Notes under the pieces: model-generated
Told to the model about the DNA's origin: nothing
The model's input: only the letters and a program-made list of their open reading frames with translations
Database searches by the model: none
From: Actinomycetes bacterium
Lineage (GTDB): Bacteria > Actinomycetota > Acidimicrobiia > Acidimicrobiales > Acidimicrobiaceae
Assembly: GCA_021790495.1 (NCBI GenBank)
Contig: JAJYGZ010000378.1
Span: 1 to 7,894 of the forward strand
DNA length: 7,894 nucleotides
Direction: 5' to 3'
Made by a program: the position numbers and the translations under genes
Shown here: positions 6,654-7,894 of the stretch, in pieces
Layout: each line of letters opens with the position of its first letter
Numbering within the stretch: position 1 is the first letter of the stretch

Positions 6654-7894
6654 ATGCGCAGCATCGGAATCACTTTAGGGATGGCGAGCCGTATCGGCGC
6701 GCTTGGTCGGGTGCGCAAAATTGTCATAGCGGGCGGCATCGCGTTGGCTGGGCTTTTGCCCCTTGGAGCTACGGCTGTTGGGGAATCGCCTGCAGCTGCG
6801 ACTACCACTTCGCCAACCATATCCTTTGTAGGACATGGTTGGGGCCATGGTCGAGGCGCCGGGCAGTGGGGAACCCTTGGATACGCCATTTCCGGGGGGT
6901 GGAGCGCAAACCAGATATTGGCGCACTACTACTCAAATACGCAGTTTTCTAGCGTTGCCAATGGGCCGATCCGGGTGATCCTTACCGCTAACTCGGGTTC
7001 GGACATTATTGTTACGTCCTCGTCGCCGTTTTCCATAGCCGGCGTGTCGTTTGGAGCGAACGCGCAAGCCAGGATGCACCGCAACGCCGATGGAAGTTGG
7101 GAGATCGACGTATCATCCAACACTACAGGGTGCTCTACCAGCCCGACCTGGGTTTCGCAAGGCAATGTTGCGGAATCGGCCGCGGTTGCTTCGCCCAACA
7201 CAAGTGCCTATTCGACCGAGTCGTATGCCAATGCGTTGGCGCTGTGCATCGGCTCAACGCCGTACTACTACCGCGGCCAGATCGCCGCAGCAGATTATCA
7301 AGGTTCTCCGAGAACCCTAAACGTGGTAGATACCGAAGACTACCTTCGTGGTGTGGTGGCTTCAGAGTCGCCAGCGTACTGGGGAACCCTTGGATCTATA
7401 GTGGCCACTAACTCTAGTGCGGGCAACCAGCCAGCTGGCTTCTTCTCTCTCATGGCCCAGGCCGTCGAGGCGAGGTCGTACGCGCTTTCCTCAATGGGCG
7501 AATTTGGATTCGCTGACATTTGCGATTCCCCATATTGCCAGGTTTATCGTGGCATGCAGGGCGAGAATCCCATATCTGACCTGGCTATCAGCGCGACTGC
7601 CGGCGAGGTCTTGACACTCAATGGCAAGGTTGCGCGGACGGAATTCTCATCGTCAACCGGCGGCTACACCGCGGGCGGAACATTTCCGGCGGTCGTTGAC
7701 ACTTATGACAGTATTTGCGTCACCTATGCTTGCAACACACACCACAGCTGGAGCAACTCGCTCACCGTCGCGCAACTTCAAAGCGATTTTCCGTCCGTAG
7801 GTACGCTTCAAGGACTTACGGTTATCCAGAGAAATGGATATGGGGACTTCGGCGGGCGCGTGATGTCGATCTCGGTAATCGGGTCTTCGGGCGC
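6654..7894 (+). CDS. Exported SpoIID/LytB-domain protein, C-terminal part beyond the window
   Basis: The frame is open from the ATG at 6654 to the right edge (413 full codons). An N-terminal export signal is clear: basic residues up to RVRK (19-22), a hydrophobic core IVIAGGIALAGLLPLGATA (23-41), then an Ala/Thr/Ser-rich region, with cleavage likely near 41-49. The mature protein begins with GHGWGHGRGAGQWG (60-73) and ILAHYY (88-93), the metal- or substrate-site-like block that lies near the C-terminus in Bacillus SpoIID. The SpoIID core follows: VVDTEDYLRGVVASESP (224-240, with E238 matching the catalytic Glu of SpoIID), AQAVEARSYAL (268-278), CQVYRG (295-300) and FSSSTGGYTAGG (331-342). SpoIID is a lytic transglycosylase for peptidoglycan strands lacking stem peptides, so a role in wall remodelling outside the membrane is likely. 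Six cysteines (160, 198, 290, 295, 355, 360) could form disulfides. Sporulation is not implied. Confidence 0.9.
   Translation, partial: MRSIGITLGMASRIGALGRVRKIVIAGGIALAGLLPLGATAVGESPAAATTTSPTISFVGHGWGHGRGAGQWGTLGYAISGGWSANQILAHYYSNTQFSSVANGPIRVILTANSGSDIIVTSSSPFSIAGVSFGANAQARMHRNADGSWEIDVSSNTTGCSTSPTWVSQGNVAESAAVASPNTSAYSTESYANALALCIGSTPYYYRGQIAAADYQGSPRTLNVVDTEDYLRGVVASESPAYWGTLGSIVATNSSAGNQPAGFFSLMAQAVEARSYALSSMGEFGFADICDSPYCQVYRGMQGENPISDLAISATAGEVLTLNGKVARTEFSSSTGGYTAGGTFPAVVDTYDSICVTYACNTHHSWSNSLTVAQLQSDFPSVGTLQGLTVIQRNGYGDFGGRVMSISVIGSSG
6867..6882 (+). repeat. 16-bp direct repeat, copy 1, within the SpoIID-domain gene
   Basis: tggggaacccttggat is found here and again at 7380-7395. Both copies are in the same reading frame and encode WGTLG (residues 72-76 and 243-247). 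The flanking bases differ. Confidence 0.8.
7380..7395 (+). repeat. 16-bp direct repeat, copy 2, within the SpoIID-domain gene
   Basis: Exact copy of 6867-6882, 513 bp downstream and in frame, encoding WGTLG just after the presumed catalytic segment VVASESP. Confidence 0.8.

Noticed and set aside
6466..6654. Small - strand frame (62 codons, TTG start) in the divergent gap
   Set aside because: Its start overlaps the SpoIID start region, I see no Shine-Dalgarno site, and no family is recognisable. It cannot be excluded fully but is unsupported.

Overview
The window looks like part of a bacterial surface-glycan locus. It holds the end of an ABC-type polysaccharide exporter, a four-gene glycosylation operon and the start of a secreted cell-wall protein. 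By eye the DNA is moderately G+C-rich, with TTG and GTG starts beside ATG. The SAM-methyltransferase-like protein with its long N-terminal region, the tandem family-4 glycosyltransferases and the SpoIID protein with an N-terminal GHGWGHG motif together suggest an actinomycete-type bacterium, possibly of the Acidimicrobiia kind. That placement is inference from protein style; no marker gene is present.

Layout. Positions 1-1484 (+ strand) carry the 3' end of a Wzm-like permease gene and, 3 nt later, a complete Wzt-like ATPase gene with a C-terminal glycan-recognition-type domain. A 167-bp gap with a G+C-rich inverted repeat follows. Positions 1652-6390 (- strand) form a tight operon. In transcription order it is a methyltransferase-like protein (6390-5224), GT4 enzyme A (5217-4039), GT4 enzyme B (4042-2879) and GT4 enzyme C (2863-1652). 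The junctions are 6 nt, a 4-nt overlap and 15 nt. This operon converges on wzm-wzt. A 263-bp divergent gap separates it from a + strand gene at 6654 that runs off the right edge and encodes an exported SpoIID/LytB-domain protein.

How the genes could work together (inference): the GT4 enzymes build a glycan in the cytoplasm on a lipid carrier, and Wzm-Wzt exports it. The Wzt C-terminal domain may read a feature of the chain. The methyltransferase-like protein could modify the glycan, but its SAM-binding loop is so altered that it may be non-catalytic. The SpoIID protein would act outside the membrane on peptidoglycan. Main points for a second look: the degenerate methyltransferase, a His-to-Gln change in one of two related glycosyltransferases, a terminator-like hairpin plus T8 on the strand antisense to GT4-C, and the SpoIID gene beside a glycan export locus. 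The overall locus type is familiar; I see no clearly new system.
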